Below, in pieces: positions 1 through 6,397 of a DNA stretch of 6,397 nt; the first letter of the stretch is position 1; every line of letters starts with the position of its first letter. Origin of the DNA: Bdellovibrionales bacterium (GTDB lineage Bacteria > Bdellovibrionota > UBA1018 > CAIMNF01). The stretch lies in contig CANGWP010000120.1 in the NCBI GenBank assembly GCA_947457605.1, positions 1 through 6,397 of the forward strand. Reading direction: 5' to 3'. The notes beneath the pieces were generated by a model, which was not told the DNA's origin, did not search any database, and saw nothing but the letters and a program-made list of their open reading frames with translations. A program made the position numbers and the translations under genes.

Positions 1-1127
1 TCAATGCCCTTGGCCTTTAGCTCTTCCTCGGTAAAGCCCACACCCGCAACTTCGGGCCAAGTGTACACGATCCAAGGAATGGTGTGATAGTTCACATGTC
101 CTGCCTGCCCTGCCATGATTTCAGCGGCCGCCATGCCCTCTTCCTCGGCCTTGTGGGCAAGCATCGGGCCTTGAACGCAATCGCCGACTGCATAAACACC
201 TTTGATTTTCGTCTCGAAATGATCGCTAATGTCGATCCGGCCTTTGTCATTTGTTGCAAGACCGATGGTTTCAAGCTTGAGCCCATCGGTGAAGGGGCGG
301 CGGCCGGTCGCAACCAAAATCAGATCGCATTCGATGGTTTCACGGGCTTGTGTGCCACGATCCATGACCTCGATGTGCATTTTATCGCCGACCTTTTTTG
401 CGCCCATGGCCTGGGTATTCATTTTGAATTCAAGACCTTGTTTGGTGAGGCTCTTTTTGGCTTCCGCTGCAATCTGCTGGTCCATAACCGAGAGGATCTT
501 GTCTGCAAACTCAATCACGGTCACCTTCGAGCCGACCCGGCTCCACACTGATCCCATTTCAAGCCCGATCACTCCGCCACCCACGACGACCAGGTGCCCG
601 GGAGCGGAAGTCAGCTCGAGTGCGTCGGTCGATGAAATGATGTTTTTGCCGTCAAATTTGAGAGTAGGAAGCTCAATCACTTCGCTCCCGGTTGCGATCA
701 GGACTTTTTCGGCCTTTAGTTTCCGCGGGGTGGGGCCATCCACTTCGACAATCTTCGATGTGCCATCAAGTCCGGCAAATCTTCCGTAACCTTGCGCCCA
801 CTCGACCTTGTTCTTTTTGAAGAGTCCTGCGATCCCTTGGGTGAGTTGTTTTACCACTTCGTTCTTGCGCGAGATCATTTGGGGCACGTTCATGCTGAGA
901 TCGCTCATCTCGATTCCGTGTTTACGGAACTTGTGCTTGGCAAGCGAGAAGTGTTCGCTTGAGTCGAGAAGTGCCTTCGAAGGAATGCATCCCACATTGA
1001 GACAGGTTCCACCCAGTGTGGCGCGTTTTTCAACGCAGACCACTTTCATGCCGAGTTGGGACGCGCGAATCGCAGCCACATATCCTGCAGGACCACCGCC
1101 AATGACGATCAGATCAAATTGTTCCAT
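1..1127 (-). CDS. lpd: Dihydrolipoyl dehydrogenase (E3 of 2-oxoglutarate dehydrogenase), 3' end cut by window edge
   Basis: This FAD-dependent pyridine nucleotide disulfide oxidoreductase re-oxidises the dihydrolipoyl arm of E2 and reduces NAD+. I translated 375 codons by hand from the ATG at 1127, and the frame stays open to the edge. Visible in order are the N-terminal FAD dinucleotide fold (IGGGPAGYVAA, residues 9-19), the redox disulfide motif GGTCLNVGCIPSKALL with Cys42 and Cys47, an ATGS motif near 145-148, the NAD-binding fold VVGGGVIGLE (181-190), a second ATGRRP (274-278), and the second FAD motif VYAVGDC (311-317) followed by MLAHKAEEEG. The family is about 470 residues, so roughly 95 C-terminal residues are missing, including most of the dimerisation domain and the catalytic His-Glu pair. 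The start is 20 nt after the sucB stop; an AGGA lies 12 nt upstream, a rather long spacing, but no other in-frame start fits. Position in the operon identifies it as the E3 serving this complex. It may also serve pyruvate dehydrogenase, which cannot be judged here. Confidence 0.96.
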   Translation of the reverse strand, partial: MEQFDLIVIGGGPAGYVAAIRASQLGMKVVCVEKRATLGGTCLNVGCIPSKALLDSSEHFSLAKHKFRKHGIEMSDLSMNVPQMISRKNEVVKQLTQGIAGLFKKNKVEWAQGYGRFAGLDGTSKIVEVDGPTPRKLKAEKVLIATGSEVIELPTLKFDGKNIISSTDALELTSAPGHLVVVGGGVIGLEMGSVWSRVGSKVTVIEFADKILSVMDQQIAAEAKKSLTKQGLEFKMNTQAMGAKKVGDKMHIEVMDRGTQARETIECDLILVATGRRPFTDGLKLETIGLATNDKGRIDISDHFETKIKGVYAVGDCVQGPMLAHKAEEEGMAAAEIMAGQAGHVNYHTIPWIVYTWPEVAGVGFTEEELKAKGI

Positions 1128-1147
1128 AATGGGTTCTTTTCCTAAGT

Positions 1148-2386
1148 TCAGGCGAAATCAAGGCCAAGTTTGGTTGGATTTTCGAGCAGATCCTTAAGCG
1201 TCACAAGGAAGGTCACCGCCTCTTTTCCGTCAATGATCCGGTGATCATAGGATAGCGCCAGATACATCATCGGCCGGATCTCGACCTTGCCGTTGATCGC
1301 AACCGGGCGATCCATGATCTTGTGCATCCCGAGAATTCCGCTCTGTGGAGGATTCAAGATCGGAGTGGAAAGGAGTGACCCGTAGGTTCCACCGTTCGAG
1401 ATCGTGAACGTGCCACCGGTCATGTCCGCGATCGAGAGCTTGTTAGAGCGGGCCTTTAGCGCAAGATCCCCGATCGCCTTTTCAATTTGGGCAAAGTTCA
1501 AGGATTCAGCTCCCCGAACGACTGGCACCACGAGTCCCCGCTCGGTACCGACGGCGACACCGACATCGCAATAATCGTGGTACACGATGTCGTTTCCATC
1601 AATGGACGCGTTTACGGCAGGAAGTTGCTTCAGAGCAAGCGTGCATGCGCGCGTGAAAAACGACATGAAGGAAAGTTTCACGCCAAATTTCTTTTCGAAG
1701 GCATCTTTATACTGGGCGCGGACATCCTGAACCGGTTTCATGTCTACTTCGTTGAATGTGGTAAGGATCGCGGCAGTGTGCTGCGCAAATACGAGACGTT
1801 CTGCGATTCGCTTTCGAATGCCCGGCATCGGAACGCGACGGTCTCCCGGTTTATCTTGAATCGTTGGCATGGATGACGCCGTGGGAGCGGTTTTTGCGCC
1901 ACCTGATGCGATGAAAGCCATCACATCACCCTTCAAGATTCTTCCGTCCTTGCCGGAGCCTTGGATCTGAGCCGGATTGACCTGGTTTTCCACCACGGCC
2001 TTTCGCACGGCCGGGCTCAGGGTTTCAAGCTGGGCATTCGTGGCTTGAGCTGCTGAGGAAGGAGTGGGAGGCGGGCCCTTTGGTGCAGGACTTCCAGCGC
2101 CAGGAGGCGGGGGAGGAGCCTTCGCAGGGCCTGCGGAAGCTGTCCCCTTTGCCGAATCATCGATGAAAGCAATTACGGACTTTACGGCTACGCGTTCGCC
2201 GTCTTGTTTCAAGATGGTGAGCGCGCCTGAATGTTCCGCCACAATTTCGACCGTAGCCTTGTCCGATTCGATCTCCAAAAGCTTGTCTCCGGCCTTCACA
2301 GCCTCGCCATTTGCTTTGGACCACTTCAAAATGCTCACCTCTGTGATGGATTCTCCAACCAGTGGAGCAAGGATCTCGTGTTTCAT
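1148..2386 (-). CDS. sucB: Dihydrolipoyllysine succinyltransferase, E2 core of 2-oxoglutarate dehydrogenase
   Basis: The 412-residue protein transfers the succinyl group from its lipoyl arm to CoA and forms the oligomeric core of the complex. Residues 1-77 are one lipoyl domain with the lipoylated lysine in SDKAT (Lys43). Residues 78-121 are a flexible Ala/Pro-rich linker containing PPPPP at 91-95 and PPP at 105-107. Residues 122-160 form the peripheral subunit-binding domain (LSPAVRKAV, then GSGKDGRILKGDV). Residues 184-412 are the acyltransferase domain, with TFTISNGGTYGS and the active-site motif DHRIIDG (His382, Asp386). The DHRIIDGKEAV context and the TPILNPPQSGILGMH segment are typical of succinyl-type rather than acetyl-type E2. 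Length is close to E. coli SucB (about 405). The start at ATG 2386 is preferred over a longer in-frame start at 2548, because the lipoyl domain begins right there and AGGAG sits 5 nt upstream; the 54 extra codons overlap sucA and look non-native. The gene ends with TGA 20 nt before lpd. Confidence 0.97.
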   Translation of the reverse strand: MKHEILAPLVGESITEVSILKWSKANGEAVKAGDKLLEIESDKATVEIVAEHSGALTILKQDGERVAVKSVIAFIDDSAKGTASAGPAKAPPPPPGAGSPAPKGPPPTPSSAAQATNAQLETLSPAVRKAVVENQVNPAQIQGSGKDGRILKGDVMAFIASGGAKTAPTASSMPTIQDKPGDRRVPMPGIRKRIAERLVFAQHTAAILTTFNEVDMKPVQDVRAQYKDAFEKKFGVKLSFMSFFTRACTLALKQLPAVNASIDGNDIVYHDYCDVGVAVGTERGLVVPVVRGAESLNFAQIEKAIGDLALKARSNKLSIADMTGGTFTISNGGTYGSLLSTPILNPPQSGILGMHKIMDRPVAINGKVEIRPMMYLALSYDHRIIDGKEAVTFLVTLKDLLENPTKLGLDFA

Positions 2387-2391
2387 GATTT

Positions 2392-2396
2392 CTCCT
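2392..2396 (-). promoter_or_regulatory. sucB ribosome binding site overlapping the sucA stop codon
   Basis: On the minus strand AGGAG lies 5 nt before the sucB ATG. Its first two bases are the last two bases of the sucA TAG stop (2395-2397). A ribosome terminating on sucA therefore sits directly on the sucB initiation region, which favours translational coupling and matched E1/E2 synthesis. The site also decides the sucB start. Coupling itself is inferred. Confidence 0.8.
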
Positions 2397-5214
2397 AGTC
2401 TTGAAAAGCTTTCAAAATGATTTCTTGTTGTTCTTTGTCGTGGAGCTTCTTTGATCCCACGGCAGGGGATGCGCAAATTTCGCGACCCACATAGGTAAGA
2501 CTCAGTTTCGGGAACCTCGCTCCGAAATTCGAGAGCGCTCCGCCCCACATTCCTTGAAAATGCATCCAGGCGCCCATGTTCCTCGGTTCCTCTTGCACGA
2601 AAAACACCTCTTTCGCATTTCCGTATTTTTCGATCACGGATGCAAGCAGGGTTTCAGGCCACGGATAGATCTGTTCCAGTCGAATCAGTGCAATGTGGTG
2701 CGCGTTTCTTTTCTCGCGTTCTTCGAGAAGCTCGTAATAGATCTTTCCGCTGCAAATCATGAGGCGCTTTACGCCGCTTGCAGCTCTTGGGTCTTTGAAG
2801 TGCTGGTCATCGAGGACTTCGAAAAATGAATGATCAGTCAGATCCGAAAGTTCGGAAACCGCTTTCGGATGTCGAAGCAGGCTTTTGGGCGTCATGATCA
2901 CGAGTGGTTTTCGGAACGGACGCTTTACCTGGCGCCTGAGCAGATGGAAAATTTGCGCAGGCGTAGTGGGGTAGGCCACCGTCATGTTGTTCTTTCCACA
3001 AAGCTGAAGAAAACGCTCCAAGCGGGCGGAGGAGTGTTCGGGACCCTGGCCCTCAAACCCATGAGGCAAGAGAAGGGTGAGGCCGGAAGCCCGGTGCCAC
3101 TTTGATTCCGAGGTGGCAAGAAACTGATCGATGATCACCTGCGCGCCATTCGAAAAATCTCCGAATTGGGCCTCCCAAATCACCAGCGAATCCGGATCAG
3201 AAACTGAATATCCGAACTCGATTCCCATGGCAGCGGTTTCAGAGAGGTGAGAGTTGAAAATCGAGAGCTTTGCGCCCGGATGGAGTTGATTGATCGCAAT
3301 GTGGGACTCGTTCGAATTGAAATCAAAAACGGCTGCGTGGCGGTGGGTGAAGGTTCCGCGCTTTACATCCTGCCCTGACATTCGAACCGGAATTCCCTCA
3401 TGCACCAAGGTTGCATAAGCAAGAACCTCGGCATTTCCCCAATCAATGCCTTTTCCTTGCTCGGTCGAGTTGATTCTGCTTTCAAACAGACGCTCGAGCT
3501 TGGGATGAACCTTGAAGCCCTCGGGGAACCGATTGATCCTTTTTGAGAGCGTGATGAGATCGTTTGCGCTTACCTCTGTCTTTACGGGCTTGAAAAGGTC
3601 CTCTCCATGGGCCGAGTGATACTTCGACCAATAAGGGCCTTGGTATTCTGAATAGGAAGGTTCGGGCTTTTCAGCGCGAACCTTTTCAAGAGCCTTGATG
3701 AGTGGAGCTTGCGCTTGCTCGACAAGAAGCTTTGAGTCTTCGATCGAGAGCACGCCTTCGGCGGAGAGCCTTTCCGCGTAGACCTCGCGAGGAGTCTGGT
3801 GAGCTGTGATTTTTTTGTAGAGCGCGGGCTGGGTGAAGGAGGGCTCATCTCCTTCGTTGTGGCCGTAGCGACGATAGCAGACCAGATCCACGAACACGTC
3901 CTTCTGGAAACGATACCGGAACTCTGTTGCAATTTTTAGCGCATGCCAAACCGCTTCGGGGTCATCGCCATTTACATGAAAGATTGGGGCATCAAAGGCT
4001 TTGGCAAGGTCGCTGCAATAGCGGGTGGAGCGGGAATCAGAAGGATCTGTGGTAAAGCCCACCTGGTTGTTTGAAATGATGTGAATGCTTCCACCCACGG
4101 AATAGCCTTCAAGCTTGGAGGCCTGGAGACTCTCATAGACCACACCTTGACCCGAAAAAGCGGCATCCCCGTGCATGAGAACGGACAAAACGCCTTTCTT
4201 CGACTCGTCTCCGCGCAGGCGCTGTTTTGCGCGAGCCATTCCCATTACAACCGGATTGATGAATTCAAGGTGCGATGGATTGAATCCCATCGAAAGATGC
4301 ACGGATTTTCCCTGACGGGTCACGTGATCAAGCGAATGTCCCTTGTGATATTTCACGTCACCCTCTCCGTGGTCGGTGGACAAACGATAGTTGTCGTCGA
4401 ACTCGGCAAACAGGGTTTCCGGATTTTTTCTAAGGGTGTTGATCAGAACGTTCAATCGACCGCGATGGGCCATTCCCAGAACCACTTCTTCCGCACCAAG
4501 GGAAGCGGCAGTTTCAATCACGGCATCGAGTCCGGGAATCAATGCCTCTCCACCTTCGATCGAGAAGCGTTTTTGAGCCACGTATCGGGTGTGGATGAAT
4601 TTCTCTAGAGTTTCGCTTTCGGTAACCCTTCTCAGGATGAATTTCTTGTCTTCTGCGGAAACTGAATAGTTGCCGGAAAGCGACTCGATGGCGCTCTGAA
4701 TGAAATCCCGCTCCTCTGAGGTCTGGAGCTGCGCAAGTTCCACTCCGATCGACCCACAATACATTTTTCGCAAAGTCTCGATCAAGGACCGAAGAGTGGT
4801 CGGAGAAAGTCCTGCGAAAGTTGCGGCTTGAACGGTTTGATCGAGGTCATTCGCACTCAGTCCGAAGGTTTCAAGATCCGGGTATTTTGCGGGAGTGGAT
4901 GGATCAGAAAGCGGATTGATCCGGGCCAGCGTGTGCCCGTGTTCCCGGTAGAATTGGATGAGTTTGAGAGCGCCGACTTCAAGCTTGAGGTTGGAGGCCG
5001 TGCTGGATTCGGTTTTGTTTGCGGCAACAGCGGAGGCTGCCTCCACCAGCGTGGTGACTTCCCCGAGATAAACCCCATCAAAGAAGTACCTCCATGAGGG
5101 ATCGATCGAGCCCGGATCCTTCAGGTAGCTTTCATAGAGTGTTTCGATGTAGTCCGCGTTGATGCTTTTGAGGTACTCAAAGTTCCGCAAATCAGGTTGG
5201 ATTTCAGGATTCAC
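2395..5214 (-). CDS. sucA: 2-oxoglutarate dehydrogenase E1 component (thiamine diphosphate-dependent)
   Basis: This 939-residue protein decarboxylates 2-oxoglutarate and reductively succinylates the E2 lipoyl arm. It matches the family's usual length (E. coli SucA is about 933). Residues 13-47 are the N-terminal E1o segment (DYIETLYESYLKDP, SWRYFFDG), thought to contact E2. The first catalytic region carries GMAHRGRLN (His250) and the thiamine diphosphate/Mg motif from HGDAAF (Asp350) to SNNQVG (Asn382-Asn383), then IFHVNGDDPEAV and CYRRYGHNEGDEP (447-458). The transketolase-like pyrimidine-binding region includes GIEFGYS (Glu666, the likely cofactor-activating glutamate), IWEAQFGDFSNGAQ and LLPHGFEGQGPEHSSARLER. 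The C-terminal region has TPKSLLRHP, EEPRNMGAW and ASPAVGSKKLH. All key motifs are intact, so activity is expected. The start is GTG at 5214: an in-frame TAA lies 18 nt upstream, no ATG comes between, and AAGGA is 10 nt upstream. sucA is first in the minus-strand operon and divergent from aspS. Confidence 0.98.
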   Translation of the reverse strand: MNPEIQPDLRNFEYLKSINADYIETLYESYLKDPGSIDPSWRYFFDGVYLGEVTTLVEAASAVAANKTESSTASNLKLEVGALKLIQFYREHGHTLARINPLSDPSTPAKYPDLETFGLSANDLDQTVQAATFAGLSPTTLRSLIETLRKMYCGSIGVELAQLQTSEERDFIQSAIESLSGNYSVSAEDKKFILRRVTESETLEKFIHTRYVAQKRFSIEGGEALIPGLDAVIETAASLGAEEVVLGMAHRGRLNVLINTLRKNPETLFAEFDDNYRLSTDHGEGDVKYHKGHSLDHVTRQGKSVHLSMGFNPSHLEFINPVVMGMARAKQRLRGDESKKGVLSVLMHGDAAFSGQGVVYESLQASKLEGYSVGGSIHIISNNQVGFTTDPSDSRSTRYCSDLAKAFDAPIFHVNGDDPEAVWHALKIATEFRYRFQKDVFVDLVCYRRYGHNEGDEPSFTQPALYKKITAHQTPREVYAERLSAEGVLSIEDSKLLVEQAQAPLIKALEKVRAEKPEPSYSEYQGPYWSKYHSAHGEDLFKPVKTEVSANDLITLSKRINRFPEGFKVHPKLERLFESRINSTEQGKGIDWGNAEVLAYATLVHEGIPVRMSGQDVKRGTFTHRHAAVFDFNSNESHIAINQLHPGAKLSIFNSHLSETAAMGIEFGYSVSDPDSLVIWEAQFGDFSNGAQVIIDQFLATSESKWHRASGLTLLLPHGFEGQGPEHSSARLERFLQLCGKNNMTVAYPTTPAQIFHLLRRQVKRPFRKPLVIMTPKSLLRHPKAVSELSDLTDHSFFEVLDDQHFKDPRAASGVKRLMICSGKIYYELLEEREKRNAHHIALIRLEQIYPWPETLLASVIEKYGNAKEVFFVQEEPRNMGAWMHFQGMWGGALSNFGARFPKLSLTYVGREICASPAVGSKKLHDKEQQEIILKAFQD

Positions 5215-5224
5215 GCCGGATTTT

Positions 5225-5229
5225 TCCTT
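5225..5229 (-). promoter_or_regulatory. sucA ribosome binding site supporting the GTG start
   Basis: The minus strand reads AAGGA ending 10 nt before the GTG at 5214. With the in-frame TAA just upstream, this leaves GTG 5214 as the only reasonable sucA start that keeps the conserved N-terminal E1o segment. Confidence 0.65.
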
Positions 5230-5236
5230 TTATTAC

Positions 5237-5265
5237 ACCGTAGTTGTTGTAAACGTTTTCGTCAA
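5237..5265 (-). promoter_or_regulatory. Candidate sigma70-type promoter for sucA-sucB-lpd
   Basis: On the minus strand TTGACG (5 of 6 to the -35 consensus) is followed after exactly 17 nt by TACGGT (3 of 6 to the -10 consensus). A start point about 7 nt further would fall near 5230, giving a short leader of about 16 nt that still includes the AAGGA site. The -35 element is good and the -10 element weak, which would suit a regulated promoter. It is the best candidate in the 69-bp gap, but it is read by eye only. Confidence 0.4.
5244..5265. promoter_or_regulatory. Imperfect palindrome resembling a LacI/GalR-family operator
   Basis: The two 11-bp halves TTGTTGTAAAC and GTTTTCGTCAA are inverted copies matching at 8 of 11 positions. 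The centre is the perfect 8-bp palindrome AAACGTTT, with CG at 5254-5255. The inner 16 bases (5247-5262, TTGTAAACGTTTTCGT) match 9 of 11 specified positions of the E. coli PurR-type consensus ANGCAANCGNTTNCNT. LacI-family operators are known for a central CG in such even palindromes. The site lies over the spacer and -35 of the sucA promoter candidate, so a bound protein could block transcription. No regulator gene is in the window, so the identity of any binding protein is unknown. Confidence 0.4.
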
Positions 5266-5275
5266 TCGGTAGAGT
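5247..5275 (+). promoter_or_regulatory. Weak candidate promoter for aspS
   Basis: TTGTAA (4 of 6 to the -35 consensus) and TAGAGT (4 of 6 to the -10 consensus) are separated by 17 nt. The predicted start point, near 5282, falls almost on the aspS ATG at 5284, which would make the message leaderless or nearly so. An alternative -10-like TATTAC at 5231-5236 would give a leader of about 40 nt but lacks a good -35. Neither is strong. Confidence 0.22.
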
Positions 5276-5283
5276 ATCCCGAT

Positions 5284-6397
5284 ATGGGTCAAAAGAGAAC
5301 GAGTCGAACGCACACCTGCGGTGAATTGGGAGTCAATCAATTGGGTCAGGAAGTCCAACTTTGCGGTTGGGTTTCGAAGCGTCGGGATCATGGCGGGCTC
5401 ATCTTTATCGATTTACGCGACCGTTATGGTCTGACCCAGATCGTATTCGATCCTGCTTTGCCGGACGGGGGTCCATCCCATGAGTTGGCAGGTAAGCTTC
5501 GATCCGAGTTTGTCCTTTGGTGCAAAGGCAAGGTGCGGGCAAGACCCGAGGGAATGACAAATTCCAAGCTTGCAACGGGATCCATTGAGGTGGCTTGTTC
5601 GGATCTGGTGATTCTTTCGGAAGCAAAGACACCTCCATTTCCGATTGAAGACGACATCGATGTGGCGGAGTCACTTCGTCTTGAGTATCGATACCTCGAT
5701 CTGAGGAGGCCTTATCTCCAAAAAAATCTTCTGACGCGCCACCGAATGCTTCAGATCGTGCGCCAGCATCTGGATCAGCACCGGTTTGTGGAGGTTGAGA
5801 CTCCGATTCTTTACAAGAGCACTCCCGAGGGAGCGCGAGACTTCATCGTTCCATCCCGCGTTCATCCGGGTTCATTTTATGCGCTTCCCCAGTCGCCTCA
5901 AACCTTGAAACAACTTCTGATGATCTCCGGAATGGATCGGTATTTTCAGATCGCCCGATGCTTCCGGGATGAGGATCTCCGGGCGGATCGCCAGCCCGAA
6001 TTCTCCCAAATCGACATTGAAACCTCGTTTTTGGATGAAGAAGACCTTTTTCCGATTCTCGAAGAGATGATTCAGAAGCTCTGGAAAGACATTCTGAATG
6101 TTGACATTCCAAGACCGTTTCCGAGAATGGCCTATGCCGAAGCGATGAACCGGTTTGGAAGTGACAAGCCGGATGTTCGATTCGGCCTTGAGCTTCAGGA
6201 TTTGTCCGAAATTTTCAAAGCATCCGCATTTCAGGTTTTTTCGAATGCGCTCACGCCGAACGCCCGGGGAATTCGTGGATCCGTGCGCGCCCTGGTGGTT
6301 CATGAAAAGGCAGATCAGTTTTCGCGCAAAGATCTTGATGATCTCACCAAAACCGCAGGGTCTTATGGTGCCCGCGGACTCCTTTGGATCAAGATCA
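5284..6397 (+). CDS. aspS: Aspartyl-tRNA synthetase, bacterial type, 3' end cut by window edge
   Basis: This class IIb synthetase activates aspartate with ATP and charges tRNA in the cytoplasm. I translated 371 open codons from ATG 5284. The family is about 590-600 residues in bacteria, so more than a third is missing, including class II motif 3. Residues 10-113 are the OB-fold anticodon-binding domain (LCGWVSKRRDHGGLIFIDLRD). Next come YRYLDLRRP (135-143), class II motif 1 near VETPIL (171-176), TPEGARDFIVPSR (180-192), ALPQSPQTLKQLLM (200-213), and motif 2 with CFRDEDLRADRQPEF (226-240). From about 290 the bacterial GAD insertion domain begins, with SYGARGLLWIKI at the edge. The start is the first in-frame Met and places RTHTCGEL where homologues begin; the only Shine-Dalgarno-like sequence is a weak GTAGAG (5269-5274). 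His36 and Gly90 match the non-discriminating type of AspRS, which would also charge tRNA-Asn; that part is inference. Confidence 0.97.
   Translation, partial: MGQKRTSRTHTCGELGVNQLGQEVQLCGWVSKRRDHGGLIFIDLRDRYGLTQIVFDPALPDGGPSHELAGKLRSEFVLWCKGKVRARPEGMTNSKLATGSIEVACSDLVILSEAKTPPFPIEDDIDVAESLRLEYRYLDLRRPYLQKNLLTRHRMLQIVRQHLDQHRFVEVETPILYKSTPEGARDFIVPSRVHPGSFYALPQSPQTLKQLLMISGMDRYFQIARCFRDEDLRADRQPEFSQIDIETSFLDEEDLFPILEEMIQKLWKDILNVDIPRPFPRMAYAEAMNRFGSDKPDVRFGLELQDLSEIFKASAFQVFSNALTPNARGIRGSVRALVVHEKADQFSRKDLDDLTKTAGSYGARGLLWIKI

Noticed and set aside
84..789. Plus-strand open frames of 155 and 186 codons (84-551 and 229-789) opposite lpd
   Set aside because: They lie antisense to a clearly recognisable lpd, the encoded peptides show no domain or motif, and they have no supporting ribosome binding site. 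They are shadows of the lpd codon pattern.
1128..1147. Possible terminator or regulatory RNA between sucB and lpd
   Set aside because: The gap is 20 nt, with no hairpin and no U-rich tail. It is a simple intra-operon spacer.
808..1197. Plus-strand open frame of 129 codons across the lpd start and sucB end
   Set aside because: It is antisense to two real genes and spans their junction, with composition that reflects the reverse of conserved E3 sequence and no recognisable protein features.
2387..2548. A 54-codon N-terminal extension of sucB starting at 2548
   Set aside because: It overlaps the sucA 3' end entirely, resembles no leader or domain, and the lipoyl domain begins exactly at ATG 2386, which has a good AGGAG.
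4081..4608. Plus-strand open frame of 175 codons inside sucA
   Set aside because: It is antisense to the most conserved thiamine diphosphate-binding part of E1, and the peptide has no sign of function.
5872..6303. Minus-strand open frame of 143 codons inside aspS
   Set aside because: It is antisense to class II motif 2 and the GAD domain of AspRS, and the peptide is low in recognisable structure.
1..6397. A novel defence, mobile or biosynthetic system
   Set aside because: All coding capacity is taken by four well-known housekeeping genes with intact motifs. There are no repeat arrays, transposase or integrase signatures, unknown genes or composition breaks visible by eye.

Overview
This is a bacterial housekeeping window made of two divergent, almost gapless coding blocks. 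The minus strand carries a three-gene operon transcribed from about 5214 down through position 1. It encodes, in order, the E1 (sucA/odhA), E2 (sucB/odhB) and E3 (lpd) subunits of the 2-oxoglutarate dehydrogenase complex. The plus strand carries the first 371 codons of aspS, a bacterial-type aspartyl-tRNA synthetase, which runs off the right edge. lpd runs off the left edge after 375 codons.

Organism: gene content and domain layout are those of a respiring bacterium with a complete oxidative TCA cycle. By eye the base composition is moderately balanced to GC-leaning. The three subunits look proteobacterial or mitochondrial in type. A Gram-negative lineage is likely, and something like Bdellovibrionota is a guess from general protein style only. 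Nothing here fixes the taxon.

Layout: lpd (1-1127, minus, partial), a 20-nt gap, sucB (1148-2386, minus), an 8-nt gap whose ribosome binding site is built on the sucA stop codon, sucA (2395-5214, minus, GTG start), a 69-bp divergent intergenic region (5215-5283), then aspS (5284-6397, plus, partial). No stretch above 300 bases lacks a gene. I see no RNA genes, mobile elements, CRISPR arrays or convincing terminators.

How the genes work together: E1 decarboxylates 2-oxoglutarate on thiamine diphosphate and transfers the succinyl group to the lipoyl arm of E2. E2 passes it to CoA, giving succinyl-CoA. E3 re-oxidises the dihydrolipoyl arm through FAD and passes the electrons to NAD+. The tight spacing suggests one transcript and stoichiometric synthesis. 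aspS is functionally unrelated and shares only the short control region.

The points most worth a second look are two. One is an imperfect palindrome resembling a LacI/GalR-family operator, lying inside the core sucA promoter candidate and overlapping a possible aspS promoter. The other is a His36/Gly90 pair in AspRS that matches the non-discriminating type described for Pseudomonas aeruginosa. I did not find a novel multi-gene system, and I regard the coding content as ordinary.
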